6,275 nucleotides of DNA from Gemmatimonadota bacterium (GTDB lineage: Bacteria; Gemmatimonadota; Gemmatimonadetes; Gemmatimonadales; GWC2-71-9), in the NCBI GenBank assembly GCA_017889745.1, contig JAGGAG010000147.1:1-6275 (forward strand). Reading direction: 5' to 3'. The notes below the pieces were generated by a model. That model saw only the letters and a list, made by a program, of their open reading frames with translations. It did no database searches and was not told the DNA's origin. Positions 1 to 5,553 of the stretch are shown here, in pieces. Both the position numbers and the translations under genes were made by a program. Position 1 is the stretch's first letter. Every line of letters begins with the position of its first letter.

Positions 1-434
1 CCGCCGAACCCCGGATTGACGCTCATCACGAGCACCAGGTCCACGTCGTCCACCACTTCCTCGAGGAACGACAGCGGCGTGCCCGGGTTGAGCGCGAGAC
101 CCGCCCGCATCCCGCGCTCGCGGATCGACGCGAGATGCCGCTGCACATGGTGCGTCGCCTCGGGATGCAGCGTGAACACCGACACGCCCAGGTCGGCATA
201 CTGCGCGATGTACCGCTCCGGCCGCTCCACCATGAGGTGCACGTCGAGGGGCCGCTCGCTGAGGCGCCGCAAGGCGCTGATGAGCGGCGCGCCGAACGTG
301 AGGTTGGGCACGAACTGCCCGTCCATCACGTCCACGTGCAGCCACTCCGCGCCTCCTTCCTCCGCCTGCTGCACCTGGTCGGCGAGGCGTCCGAGGTCGG
401 TCGAGAGGATGCTCGGGGCAATGCGCACGCTCAT
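1..434 (-). CDS. rpe: Ribulose-phosphate 3-epimerase, N-terminal part (3' end outside window)
   Basis: Interconverts ribulose 5-phosphate and xylulose 5-phosphate in the pentose phosphate or Calvin pathway. The first 144 residues are visible before the left edge. They begin MSVRIAPSILSTDLGRL, with Ser8 in the conserved PS-hydrophobic-LS strand. Next come the metal-binding HVDVMDGQFVPNLTFG (33-48, ligands His33 and Asp35), DVHLMVERPE (64-73, ligand His66) and the phosphate-region LALNPGTPL (113-121). The visible sequence ends at VMSVNPGFG, just before the second catalytic Asp strand. The complete family is about 215-230 residues, so about a third is cut off. The ATG overlaps the previous stop by 4 nt and has GAGGAG 8 nt upstream. 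The gene is missed by simple stop-to-stop scans because its end is outside the window. Identity is firm. Confidence 0.96.
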   Translation of the reverse strand, partial: MSVRIAPSILSTDLGRLADQVQQAEEGGAEWLHVDVMDGQFVPNLTFGAPLISALRRLSERPLDVHLMVERPERYIAQYADLGVSVFTLHPEATHHVQRHLASIRERGMRAGLALNPGTPLSFLEEVVDDVDLVLVMSVNPGFG

Positions 435-1099
435 CGGTGTGTCTCCTCGCTGGCGGCGGGCAGGGCGGGCTTGCTGGCGCTGACCACGAGCTGGATGCTG
501 GTGCCCGCCGGCTGCACCGAACCGATCGCCGGCCGGACCTCGACCACGATCCCCGCCGGACCCGCCGAGCGCGCGGTGTCCGGCCGGCTCATGCGGAACC
601 CGCTCGCCTCGATGACCTTGGCCGCGAGGTCCAGCGGCAGCCGCGACACGTCGGGCACCGCATATGGCGCGATCCCGTCACTCACCGTGAGCGTCACCGG
701 CGTGCCCTCCGGCAGGACCGTCCCCGCCGCAGGGTCCTGCCAGATGACCGTTCCCTCCTCGTATGTCGGGTGCTGCCGCGACTCCGCGCGCTTCGTCTTG
801 AAGCCCGCCTGCCCGAGCAGCACCTCCGCCCGGTCGCCCGCCATCCCCACCACATCGGGTGTCGCGTGGTCGGTGGCCAGGAGCGGCCCCGGCGTGAGCC
901 AGATGAAGGCAATGGCAAACCCGACCACGAAGATGAGCAGCAGCAAGCTGACATCGCGCGCGATCCGCCGGCCGGTGCCCGGCGATGACGCCGAGTTGGT
1001 CGGCCCGGATGCTGGCGCCGGCGCACGCTCCGGGGCTGGCGCCGGCTCGGACTCGGGTGGCGAGATCGACAGCTCGCGGTTGCGACGGCCGAACTTCAC
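431..1099 (-). CDS. Membrane-anchored protein with two PASTA domains, no kinase domain
   Basis: A 222-residue predicted bitopic membrane protein. Order: basic N-terminus (KFGRRNR), a cytosolic Pro/Ala/Glu-rich linker (15-40), basic GRRIAR (43-48), one membrane helix at about 50-68 (SLLLLIFVVGFAIAFIWL), then two extracytoplasmic PASTA repeats at about 78-142 and 145-208. Each repeat has the PASTA signs: a PDV start, a helix ending in AGF or SGF, then a Pro-x-x-Gly-x-V turn with ..P.G..(I/V).L.VS. PASTA domains occur in penicillin-binding proteins and PknB/PrkC kinases, where they bind peptidoglycan or muropeptides. Here no kinase or transpeptidase domain is present, so the enzyme role is unknown; a cell-wall sensing or scaffold role is inferred. 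The GTG start overlaps the rsmB stop (GTGA); no ATG exists before the membrane helix. The stop overlaps rpe. Confidence 0.9.
   Translation of the reverse strand: MKFGRRNRELSISPPESEPAPAPERAPAPASGPTNSASSPGTGRRIARDVSLLLLIFVVGFAIAFIWLTPGPLLATDHATPDVVGMAGDRAEVLLGQAGFKTKRAESRQHPTYEEGTVIWQDPAAGTVLPEGTPVTLTVSDGIAPYAVPDVSRLPLDLAAKVIEASGFRMSRPDTARSAGPAGIVVEVRPAIGSVQPAGTSIQLVVSASKPALPAASEETHR
443..448 (-). promoter_or_regulatory. Ribosome binding site of rpe
   Basis: GAGGAG on the minus strand, 8 nt before the ATG at 434. It lies inside the end of the PASTA-protein gene. This is one of the best Shine-Dalgarno matches in the window and suggests rpe can recruit ribosomes itself as well as by coupling. 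Confidence 0.7.
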
Positions 1100-2430
1100 G
1101 CGCGCCGCCTGAGCCGCGCCGCGTAGGCGCCGTCGGTGCCGTGACGGAACGGCAGCAGGTGCAGGTCCCCGCGCGAGGTGCGCAGTTCAGCGGACACGGT
1201 GTCTCCGGGATCGCGTTCGAAACGGCCGTCGCGCGCCAGCAGTGCGTCGACCTGGTGCTCGTTCTCTTCCGGTTCCAGCGAACACGTCGCATAAACTAAC
1301 CAGCCGCCCGGCCGCACGACGTCGGCGCAGGCGCGGAGCAGTTCCCCCTGCCGCTGGGCCAGCCGGGCGAGGGCGTCCGCGCTCACTTTCCAGCGCGCAT
1401 CGGGATGCCGGGCGAAGGTGCCGGTGCCGAGGCATGGGGCGTCGAGCAGCACGACATCGGCCGGTACCACGGGCGGATGCAGCGCGTCGGCGACCACCGC
1501 GTGCTCCCGTCCGCTGCCTGCCCGGGCCAGGTTCTGCGCCAGGCGGCGCACCCGGTCGAGCGTCCGGTCGGCGCTCACGACGAGTGCCGCCTGGCGGCCG
1601 AGCGCGATCGACTTTCCCCCCGGGGCGGCGCACGCGTCGTACACCCGCATCGCGGGCTCCACGCCCGCGAACGCCGCGACCAGCGCGTGGGCCGGATCCT
1701 GCACGATGAATGCTCCCTCCGCGAATCCGGGCACGTCGGCCGGCCGGCGCGCCGGACTGAGCCAGCCGCGGAGCGTGGCACGCGCCGGCTCCAGGCCCGC
1801 CGCGCGCCAGCGCGCTTCCAGGGCCACGTCGTCCTCGCGCGCCGGCTGCAGCACCAGCGCGGGCGGCGCGTTGTTCCATTCCATCAGGGAGACAGTGTCC
1901 TCCTGGCCGTAGCGCTCGAGCCAGCGCGCCACCAGCCAGTCGGGATGGGAGTAGAGCGCGGCGAAGTGGGCGGCCGGGTCCATGGCCAGCGATGGCGCGG
2001 CGGCGCGTCCCCCGAGATTGCGCAGCAGCGCGTTCACGAAGCCCGCCGCCTTGCTGCCGCCGAGCGAGCGCGCGAGGTCGACGGCCGTGGAGACGGCCGC
2101 ATGCGTGGGGACGCGGTCGAGTGCCACCAGCTGGTACGCCCCGAGCCGGAGCACCTCACGGAGGGATGGCTCGACGTTTCCCCAGCCATGCCGCACGAGG
2201 GGGATGAGCCGGGCATCGAGGTCGCTCTGCCGGCGCAGTACGCCGGCGGCGAGTTCGTGCGCGAGACGCCGGTCGACGTCGGGCAGGGAACCGAGCGCGC
2301 GGGCCAGCGCATGGTCGAACGGTTCGCCCCGCCGCACCGCGAGCAGCACCTCCAACGCCGCGCGGCGCGCGGGGAGCCCGGCCGGCGTCGGTGCAGGCCG
2401 CCTGCCCGCCGCGCCGCCGGTCCGCTTCAT
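1096..2430 (-). CDS. rsmB: 16S rRNA (cytosine-967-C5)-methyltransferase RsmB
   Basis: Methylates C967 of 16S rRNA using S-adenosylmethionine. The 444-residue product (E. coli RsmB is 429) has two parts. Residues 20-140 are the NusB-like RNA-binding domain (ARRAALEVLLAVRRGE; LREVLRLGAYQL at 90-101; VPTHAAVSTAVDLAR at 107-121; FVNALLRNL at 131-139). Residues 185-444 are the Rossmann methyltransferase: motif I YDACAAPGGKS (264-274), motif IV LLDAPCLGTGTF (328-339) with Cys333, and motif VI YATCSLEPEENE (380-391) with nucleophile Cys383. The common Ser after the motif IV Cys is Leu here. Both catalytic cysteines are present, so it should be active. The ATG overlaps the thiG stop by 4 nt, with no strong Shine-Dalgarno. 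In E. coli rsmB follows fmt directly; here four genes intervene. An A+T-rich codon patch lies at motif VI. Confidence 0.96.
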   Translation of the reverse strand: MKRTGGAAGRRPAPTPAGLPARRAALEVLLAVRRGEPFDHALARALGSLPDVDRRLAHELAAGVLRRQSDLDARLIPLVRHGWGNVEPSLREVLRLGAYQLVALDRVPTHAAVSTAVDLARSLGGSKAAGFVNALLRNLGGRAAAPSLAMDPAAHFAALYSHPDWLVARWLERYGQEDTVSLMEWNNAPPALVLQPAREDDVALEARWRAAGLEPARATLRGWLSPARRPADVPGFAEGAFIVQDPAHALVAAFAGVEPAMRVYDACAAPGGKSIALGRQAALVVSADRTLDRVRRLAQNLARAGSGREHAVVADALHPPVVPADVVLLDAPCLGTGTFARHPDARWKVSADALARLAQRQGELLRACADVVRPGGWLVYATCSLEPEENEHQVDALLARDGRFERDPGDTVSAELRTSRGDLHLLPFRHGTDGAYAARLRRRA

Positions 2431-3242
2431 CTATTCAGCATCCCGTGCTCGGGAGACGAGGGAATCGCCACCTCCCGCCGTGGCATCCGCCCCGCGAGAT
2501 ACGCCGCCCGGCCCGCCTCCACCGCACCGCGCATCGCATGCGCCATGAGCACGGCATCACGCGCCTCGGCGAGTGCCGTGTTCATCAGGATGCCGTCCAC
2601 TCCCTGCTCCATCGTGAGGCACGCGTCGGACGCGGTACCCACGCCGGCGTCCACGATCACCGGCACCGAGAGCCGGCGCTTGATCGTGCGGATGCTGTAG
2701 GGATTGAGCAGGCCGAGCCCGCTCCCGATGGGAGAGGCGAGCGGCATCACCGCCGCGCATCCGGAGTCCTCCAGCCGCAGCGCCGTGATCAGGTCGTCGT
2801 TGGTGTAGGCGAGCACCTGGAACCCTTCCTTCACCAGCACGCGCGCTGCTTCCAGCAGCCCCTCGGCGTCGGGCAGCAGCGTCTCCTTGTCCCCGATCAC
2901 TTCCAGCTTCACGAAGTCGTTGAAGCCCGCTTCGCGTCCAAGCCGCGCGTAGCGGATCGCCTCGTCGGCGCTGTAGCACCCCGCCGTGTTGGCCAGCAGG
3001 AAGTAGCGCCTGGGAGACAGGTGATAGAGCACGCCTGCTTCCTTCGTCCGGTCGAGATCGACCCGGCGCACGGCGACGGTGACGATGTCGGCGCCCGATG
3101 CGTCGATGGCCGCCACCATTTCGGCGTTCGAGCGGTACTTGCCCGTGCCCACCATGAGGCGGGAGCGAAACGTCTGCCCGCCGATGGTCAGCGGGGTGTC
3201 GAACTGCAGTGCGGTCTCCGCCGCGGCATCCGTGGTCGTCAT
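2427..3242 (-). CDS. thiG: Thiazole synthase ThiG
   Basis: Builds the thiazole phosphate of thiamin from 1-deoxy-xylulose 5-phosphate, dehydroglycine and the sulfur on ThiS. The 271-residue product shows the ThiG pattern along its whole length: LTIGGQTFRSRLMVGTGKY (18-36), NTAGCYSADEAIRYARL (85-101), FVKLEVIGD (110-118) with Lys112 as the likely Schiff-base lysine, GCAAVMPLASPIGSG.G (161-177), VPVIVDAGVGTASDA (193-207) and MNTALAEA (220-227). Usual length is about 255; the extra residues are an Ala/Thr-rich N-terminal leader (1-14) and a C-terminal tail (255-271). The ATG at 3242 overlaps the GNAT stop by 4 nt and has GAAGGA 6 nt upstream, which fixes the start. The stop overlaps rsmB by 4 nt. 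The partners that make dehydroglycine (ThiO or ThiH) and load ThiS (ThiF) are not here. Confidence 0.97.
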   Translation of the reverse strand: MTTTDAAAETALQFDTPLTIGGQTFRSRLMVGTGKYRSNAEMVAAIDASGADIVTVAVRRVDLDRTKEAGVLYHLSPRRYFLLANTAGCYSADEAIRYARLGREAGFNDFVKLEVIGDKETLLPDAEGLLEAARVLVKEGFQVLAYTNDDLITALRLEDSGCAAVMPLASPIGSGLGLLNPYSIRTIKRRLSVPVIVDAGVGTASDACLTMEQGVDGILMNTALAEARDAVLMAHAMRGAVEAGRAAYLAGRMPRREVAIPSSPEHGMLNR

Positions 3243-3775
3243 GTCTGTTCCTTCGTGCTCACCGTGCCCGGCAGGGCGCCGAGCCTGCCGGTGTAGCGCA
3301 TTTCGTTGGTCGCCTTGAAGCCCAGCTTCTCGTACAGCGGGCGCCCGGCATCGGAGGCATGCAGCACCAGCGCATGCAGGCCCGTGTCGCCGGCCCACTG
3401 GAGCACGGCCTGCATCAGCAGCTCCGCGACGCCGCGGCCGCGCCAGGCGGGCTCGGTGTACACGTTGAGCACGATCGCCTGCCTGCCATGCGGCGCGTCC
3501 GCCGGTTCCCGCGGGTGGGGCAGGGTATTCCGGAGCTGGGCGCCCGCGCCGGCGATGATCGAGCCCGGCGCGTCGGCCGGCGACGCCAGCCATCCGACAT
3601 ATTCGCCCCTCGGCATCACCTCTCGAAGGTAGCGGCTCGTCTTCTCCCTCAGGTCCGCCGCCCGGTCTGCCGCCAGCAGGTGCATGTCCGTGAACATTGC
3701 CGCGCGATGCCGCGCGATCAGGTCCGCGTCATCCAGGGTGGCCCGCCGCACCAGGAAGCCGCCTGCCGCGCTCAC
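3239..3775 (-). CDS. GNAT-family N-acetyltransferase
   Basis: A 178-residue acetyl-CoA-dependent acyltransferase; the substrate cannot be told from sequence. It starts with the typical GNAT N-terminus VRRATLDDADLIARHR (9-24). Motif A is at about 101-129: a beta strand IVLNVYTEPAWRGRGVA with the pyrophosphate-binding R-x-x-G-x-A at 112-117, then helix ELLMQAVLQWA. Motif B is LHASDAGRPLYEKLGF at 138-153, with Tyr148 at the position of the usual general acid. All core parts are present, so it should be active. The GTG start at 3775 makes a GTGA overlap with the thiS stop; the alternative GTG at residue 9 would lose the overlap. The gene lies between thiS and thiG with 4-nt overlaps on both sides. 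A role in thiamin or thiazole metabolism is only an inference from position; protein or small-molecule acetylation unrelated to thiamin is equally possible. Confidence 0.9.
   Translation of the reverse strand: MSAAGGFLVRRATLDDADLIARHRAAMFTDMHLLAADRAADLREKTSRYLREVMPRGEYVGWLASPADAPGSIIAGAGAQLRNTLPHPREPADAPHGRQAIVLNVYTEPAWRGRGVAELLMQAVLQWAGDTGLHALVLHASDAGRPLYEKLGFKATNEMRYTGRLGALPGTVSTKEQT
3249..3254 (-). promoter_or_regulatory. Ribosome binding site of thiG
   Basis: GAAGGA on the minus strand, 6 nt before the ATG at 3242, inside the end of the GNAT gene. It decides the thiG start against the much longer open frame that runs upstream to 3593. Confidence 0.7.
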
Positions 3776-3981
3776 CCGCCGCCCACGAAGTGCACGATCT
3801 CGACGTTGTCGCCGCTGGCGACGGGGACACCGGCGAGTTGCGCGCGGCGCACGATCTTCCGGTTGTGCTCCACCACCACCGTTTCGGGCGCGAGGCCGAG
3901 ATGCGCCAGCAGTCCCGGAAGGTCCAGGCCGGACGGAACCATGCGACGGTCTCCGTTGACGGTGATCTCGATCTCGCTCAC
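3772..3981 (-). CDS. thiS: Sulfur carrier protein ThiS
   Basis: A 69-residue ubiquitin-like sulfur carrier. Its C-terminal glycine is activated by an adenylyltransferase, loaded with sulfur as a thiocarboxylate, and the sulfur is passed to ThiG for thiazole formation. The product begins (M)SEIEITVNGDRR, has LAHLGL and VVVEHNRKIV in the middle, and ends VEIVHFVGGG, with the required Gly-Gly end and one extra Gly before it. Length matches the family (about 65-70 residues). I chose the GTG at 3981 because it makes a GTGA overlap with the previous stop, sits 4 nt after a GGGAGG Shine-Dalgarno, and gives the usual ThiS N-terminus. An ATG at 3993 would add four residues (MGGP), read this valine codon internally, and has no ribosome binding site. 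No ThiF-like activating enzyme is in the window. Confidence 0.93.
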   Translation of the reverse strand: MSEIEITVNGDRRMVPSGLDLPGLLAHLGLAPETVVVEHNRKIVRRAQLAGVPVASGDNVEIVHFVGGG

Positions 3982-4595
3982 CGGGCCTCCCATGGCTCGA
4001 GCATCCGCGCCACGGCCTGCGCCGGGTCGCTCGCACCCCAGATCCCGCGAATGGCCGCGACCCCGTGCGCGCCGGTGGCATGCACCTCGTCCGCCCGTTC
4101 CGGGGTCACGCCACCGATCGCGAGCACCGGTGGCCCCACGGCCACGATCTCGCTGATGAACCCGGTGCCCCGCGGCGCCTGCCCGGCGTGCGAGGCGCTT
4201 GGGTAGGTGGTTCCTGCAATCAGGTAGTCGGCGCCCTCGCGTGCCGCGGCCCGCGCCTCGTCGACGCCGTGCACCGATCGCCCGACCCAGGTTCGGGGGA
4301 ACACCCGCCGCGCATCGGCCACCGAGAGGTCGCCCTCACCGAGCTGGACGCCCTGCGCCGCCACCGCGGCGGCGATATCGGGCCGCGCGTTGAGGATGAG
4401 TGCCGTGCCCGTTCCCGCGAGCGTGTCGCGCAGCGCAACGGCCTGGTCGGCCAGCGCCCGGCCGCTCGCCGTCCGGTCGCGCAGGTGAATGGCGACGCGG
4501 GCGCCCAGGGTCGCGAGCCGCCGCGCGGCCTCGAGGAAGCCGGGGAATGCCAGCACCCGCGCATCGGTGATCGCGTGCACCCGTGGCAGGTTCAT
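3978..4595 (-). CDS. thiE/tenI: Thiamine phosphate synthase family protein (ThiE/TenI fold), TenI-like
   Basis: A 205-residue TIM-barrel protein of the ThiE/TenI superfamily. ThiE joins the thiazole and pyrimidine phosphates to make thiamin phosphate; TenI aromatizes (tautomerizes) the thiazole made by ThiG. Visible landmarks are HAITD (7-11), IHLRDR (36-41), LNARPDIA (68-75), VQLGEGDLS (83-91), VGRSVHG (104-110), GADYLIAG (121-128) and the phosphate-binding AIGGVTPERA (159-168). IHLRDR, GRSVHG and RG..FISEI resemble Bacillus TenI as I recall it more than ThiE, whose pattern is QxRxK with an Asn-Asp pair. The TenI catalytic His position reads Thr129 here, so neither active site is complete. 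The ATG at 4595 overlaps the fmt stop by 4 nt; GGGAG lies 10 nt upstream. The frame stays open far upstream, but that is GC-rich shadow over fmt. Superfamily sure; ThiE versus TenI role open. Confidence 0.85.
   Translation of the reverse strand: MNLPRVHAITDARVLAFPGFLEAARRLATLGARVAIHLRDRTASGRALADQAVALRDTLAGTGTALILNARPDIAAAVAAQGVQLGEGDLSVADARRVFPRTWVGRSVHGVDEARAAAREGADYLIAGTTYPSASHAGQAPRGTGFISEIVAVGPPVLAIGGVTPERADEVHATGAHGVAAIRGIWGASDPAQAVARMLEPWEAR
3986..3991 (-). promoter_or_regulatory. Ribosome binding site of thiS
   Basis: GGGAGG on the minus strand, 4 nt before the GTG at 3981, inside the last codons of the thiE/tenI gene. The spacing is slightly short but the match is strong. It supports the GTG start over the ATG at 3993, which overlaps the purine run itself and has no such motif upstream. 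Confidence 0.65.
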
Positions 4596-5548
4596 GCGAA
4601 CCGCGCTCCCGCCGCGACCCCGCGCCCGCGCACCCACTCTGCGACCGGTTGCCGCTTCTTTCCCGCGGGCTGCACTTCGCGCACGCGGAGGATCCCATCG
4701 CCGGTGGCGATCTCGAGCACATCGTCGGCGCGCAGCACCGTTCCCGGCGCGATGGGCGTCCCGAGATTCGCTGCGCCCGTCGCGCCCGTCGCGCTCCCTG
4801 CGGCCGCTGCGCCAAGAACCTTCACGTCCACGCCGGCCAGCGTCGTCCACGCTCCCGGCACCGGGTCGAACGCCGCCACATGGCGCGCCAGCTGCTCGGC
4901 GCCGTGCTTCCAGTCGATGTGTGCGGCGGCGCGGTCGATCTTGGGCGCGAGGGTGACCGCGCTCTCGTCCTGGGCCACCGGCCTGGCGCCGCCGGTGAGC
5001 CGGGGCAGGGCCTCCAGCAAGGCCTCCGCGCCCAGGAGGCTCAACCGCTCGGTCAGGGCGCCACCGGTTTCGCCGGGTCCGATGGGGGTGGCGCGCACGT
5101 GCCAGGCGGGCCCGCTGTCGAGCCCCGCTTCCATCTGCATGATGGTGACGCCGGTGGTGCGGTCGCCGCTCCGGATGGCCCACTGGACGGGTGCCGCTCC
5201 GCGCCAGCGGGGCAGGAGGGAGGCGTGGACGTTGATCATGCCGAGGCGGGGAATGGCGAGGACTTGGGGGCGAAGGATGTGGCCATAGGCCACCACGACA
5301 CCCAGATCCGCCCGAAGCGCACTTAATTGATCGATTAATTGAATGCCCACCGGCTTGTCCGGTTGCAGCACCAGCAGACCCGCATCCACCGCGGCCACCT
5401 TCACCGGCGGGGCCACCACCACGCTCCGCGATCGCCCATGTGGCCGGTCCGGCTGGGTCACCACCGCCACCACCTCGTGACCCGCCCCCAGCAGCGCCCG
5501 CAGCGACGGCACCGCGAACGCCGGCGTCCCGAAGAAGAGGATCCGCAT
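4592..5548 (-). CDS. fmt: Methionyl-tRNA formyltransferase
   Basis: Transfers a formyl group from 10-formyl-tetrahydrofolate to Met-tRNA(fMet) for translation initiation. The 318-residue product opens with MRILFFGTPAFAVPSL, the start of the formyltransferase Rossmann domain. The catalytic triad fits E. coli numbering: Asn106 and His108 in NVHASLLPRWRGAAP, and Asp144 in AGLDSGP. The loop at 35-50 (RPHGRSRS...PPVK) matches the tRNA-binding loop region. The C-terminal OB-like domain is marked by PGAW (231-234), ATGDGILRV (281-289) and PAGKK (294-298). E. coli Fmt is 315 residues, so this is full length. Two oddities: an Ala/Gly/Thr-rich low-complexity insert at about 247-263, and an A+T-rich codon patch at residues 69-76. 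The stop overlaps the next gene by 4 nt. The upstream GGAGG is too far from the ATG to be a convincing ribosome binding site. Confidence 0.97.
   Translation of the reverse strand: MRILFFGTPAFAVPSLRALLGAGHEVVAVVTQPDRPHGRSRSVVVAPPVKVAAVDAGLLVLQPDKPVGIQLIDQLSALRADLGVVVAYGHILRPQVLAIPRLGMINVHASLLPRWRGAAPVQWAIRSGDRTTGVTIMQMEAGLDSGPAWHVRATPIGPGETGGALTERLSLLGAEALLEALPRLTGGARPVAQDESAVTLAPKIDRAAAHIDWKHGAEQLARHVAAFDPVPGAWTTLAGVDVKVLGAAAAGSATGATGAANLGTPIAPGTVLRADDVLEIATGDGILRVREVQPAGKKRQPVAEWVRGRGVAAGARFA
4773..4790 (-). repeat. Two-copy 9-bp tandem repeat in fmt
   Basis: On the minus strand GCGACGGGC occurs twice in a row and encodes Ala-Thr-Gly twice (residues about 253-258 of Fmt). A degraded third unit may follow at 4791-4799. 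It lies in an Ala/Gly-rich insert in the C-terminal domain compared with E. coli Fmt as I recall it. Likely a slippage product. Confidence 0.7.
5323..5342. repeat. A+T-rich 8-bp direct repeat / imperfect dyad inside fmt
   Basis: On the plus strand TTAATTGA occurs twice separated by TCGA. The same 20 bp form an imperfect inverted repeat around the palindrome ATCGAT. Only 4 of 20 bases are G or C, in surroundings of about 70%. It encodes residues 69-76 of Fmt with A+T-ending and A+T-starting codons, including two TTA leucines. It may be only a codon-usage accident, or an internal regulatory site; the sequence does not decide. Confidence 0.6.
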
Positions 5549-5553
5549 CGCGG

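Noticed and set aside
135..1112. Plus-strand open frame opposite rpe and the PASTA gene (325 codons)
   Set aside because: It is antisense to two well-supported genes and shows no motif; composition is typical of a shadow frame.
1405..2700. Long plus-strand open frame opposite rsmB and thiG (431 codons)
   Set aside because: Its translation is rich in Arg, Ala, Gly and His with no recognisable domain, and it lies antisense to two clear enzymes. Long antisense frames are expected in GC-rich genes.
3243..3593. N-terminal extension of thiG
   Set aside because: It overlaps the GNAT gene out of frame; the ATG at 3242 has a Shine-Dalgarno and the family N-terminus starts soon after it.
3772..3993. 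ATG start for thiS at 3993
   Set aside because: No ribosome binding site precedes it, it adds MGGP before the usual ThiS start, and it overlaps the previous gene by 16 nt, while the GTG at 3981 fits the 4-nt overlap pattern.
3776..4081. N-terminal extension of the GNAT gene
   Set aside because: It overlaps thiS and the end of thiE/tenI out of frame; the translation is Arg-rich without motif.
3978..4600. TPP riboswitch in front of the thiamin genes
   Set aside because: There is no non-coding space at the cassette start, and no recognisable THI-box was seen.
4596..5183. N-terminal extension of the thiE/tenI frame
   Set aside because: The upstream 196 codons overlap fmt out of frame and read as Arg/Gly/His-rich sequence; the ATG at 4595 gives a normal family N-terminus.
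3209..5326. Plus-strand open frames at 3209-4156, 4065-5288 and 4583-5326
   Set aside because: All are antisense to GNAT, thiS, thiE/tenI and fmt, overlap each other, and have low-complexity Arg/Ala/Pro-rich translations.
5549..5553. Promoter or terminator in the def-fmt gap
   Set aside because: The gap is 5 nt, too short, and no hairpin with a T-run was seen around it.
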